Positions 11,286 to 11,331 of a stretch of 11,331 nt of DNA are shown one piece after another. The notes under the pieces were generated by a model. The model did no database searches, was not told where the DNA came from, and was given only the letters and a program-made list of their open reading frames with translations. How positions within the stretch are numbered: the stretch's first letter is position 1; each line of letters opens with the position of its first letter. The translations under genes and the position numbers were made by a program. This DNA is from CAYIFC01 sp964362645 (GTDB taxonomy: Bacteria > Patescibacteriota > Minisyncoccia > Phycocordibacterales > JACOZG01), in the NCBI GenBank assembly GCA_964362645.1, contig CAYIFC010000018.1:1-11331 (forward strand). Reading direction: 5' to 3'.

Positions 11286-11331
11286 CTAATGGCAAATTGA
11301 GCAGTCTGAAAACACCATTTCGTGTTAGCCT

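Noticed and set aside
1..11331. Alternative genetic code (UGA as glycine)
   Set aside because: The RNase gene ends with TGA just where homology ends and the next gene starts there; no in-frame TGA interrupts any conserved protein.
1..11331. CRISPR array, insertion sequence or tRNA gene
   Set aside because: I saw no regularly spaced repeats, transposase motifs with flanking inverted repeats, or cloverleaf with a T-loop GTTCRA segment.

Overview
The window reads as a piece of a small-genome bacterium of the Candidate Phyla Radiation (Patescibacteria), most likely a parcubacterium-like lineage. The main evidence is the spc ribosomal-protein operon, which runs rpsN-rpsH-rplF-rplR-rpsE-rplO-secY with nothing between rpsE and rplO. 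The usual rpmD (L30) is absent from its place, and loss of L30 is a known CPR trait. Supporting signs are a zinc-ribbon-type S14 tail, very tight gene packing with overlapping starts and stops, small secreted proteins with a peptidoglycan-binding domain, and few Shine-Dalgarno sequences. UGA is used as a stop (7727-7729), so this is not a UGA-recoded group such as Gracilibacteria or Absconditabacteria. The lineage call is inference; no 16S gene is present.

Layout. 1-6010 (+): the end of rpsN, then rpsH, rplF, rplR, rpsE, rplO, secY, a 66-residue tail-anchored protein of unknown function, adk, map and ndk. This block makes ribosome parts, the protein-export channel that ribosomes dock on, the enzyme that trims the first methionine, and two nucleotide kinases. 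6011-6355: a gene-free stretch of 345 bases. It holds a REP-like palindrome and what looks like a complete structured RNA gene of about 170 nt, with a perfect -10 box, a start point at a GGG, a 14-bp helix joining its two ends and a strong terminator hairpin. 6356-8307 (+): a beta-CASP ribonuclease and a LOG/SLOG nucleotide-binding protein in a 4-nt-overlap pair. 8282-9320 (-): the infC-rpmI-rplT translation operon with its own promoter. IF3 must start at a non-ATG codon. The 3' end of rplT overlaps the 3' end of the LOG gene by 26 bases.

9419-10908 (+): an accessory, more AT-rich segment with three envelope proteins: a secreted peptidoglycan-binding protein, a membrane-anchored Cys-rich protein and a four-helix membrane protein. 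10968-11331 (-): the C-terminal part of a DUF4145 (HEPN-like) protein whose reading frame is broken or truncated on its 5' side.

Most interesting items: the structured RNA just upstream of the RNase gene; the tail-anchored small protein next to secY, which has the only strong Shine-Dalgarno among the genes called here; -10-like boxes placed 6-9 nt before several start codons, suggesting leaderless mRNAs; and the broken HEPN-type gene. All family calls were made by eye from sequence motifs; no database search was run.
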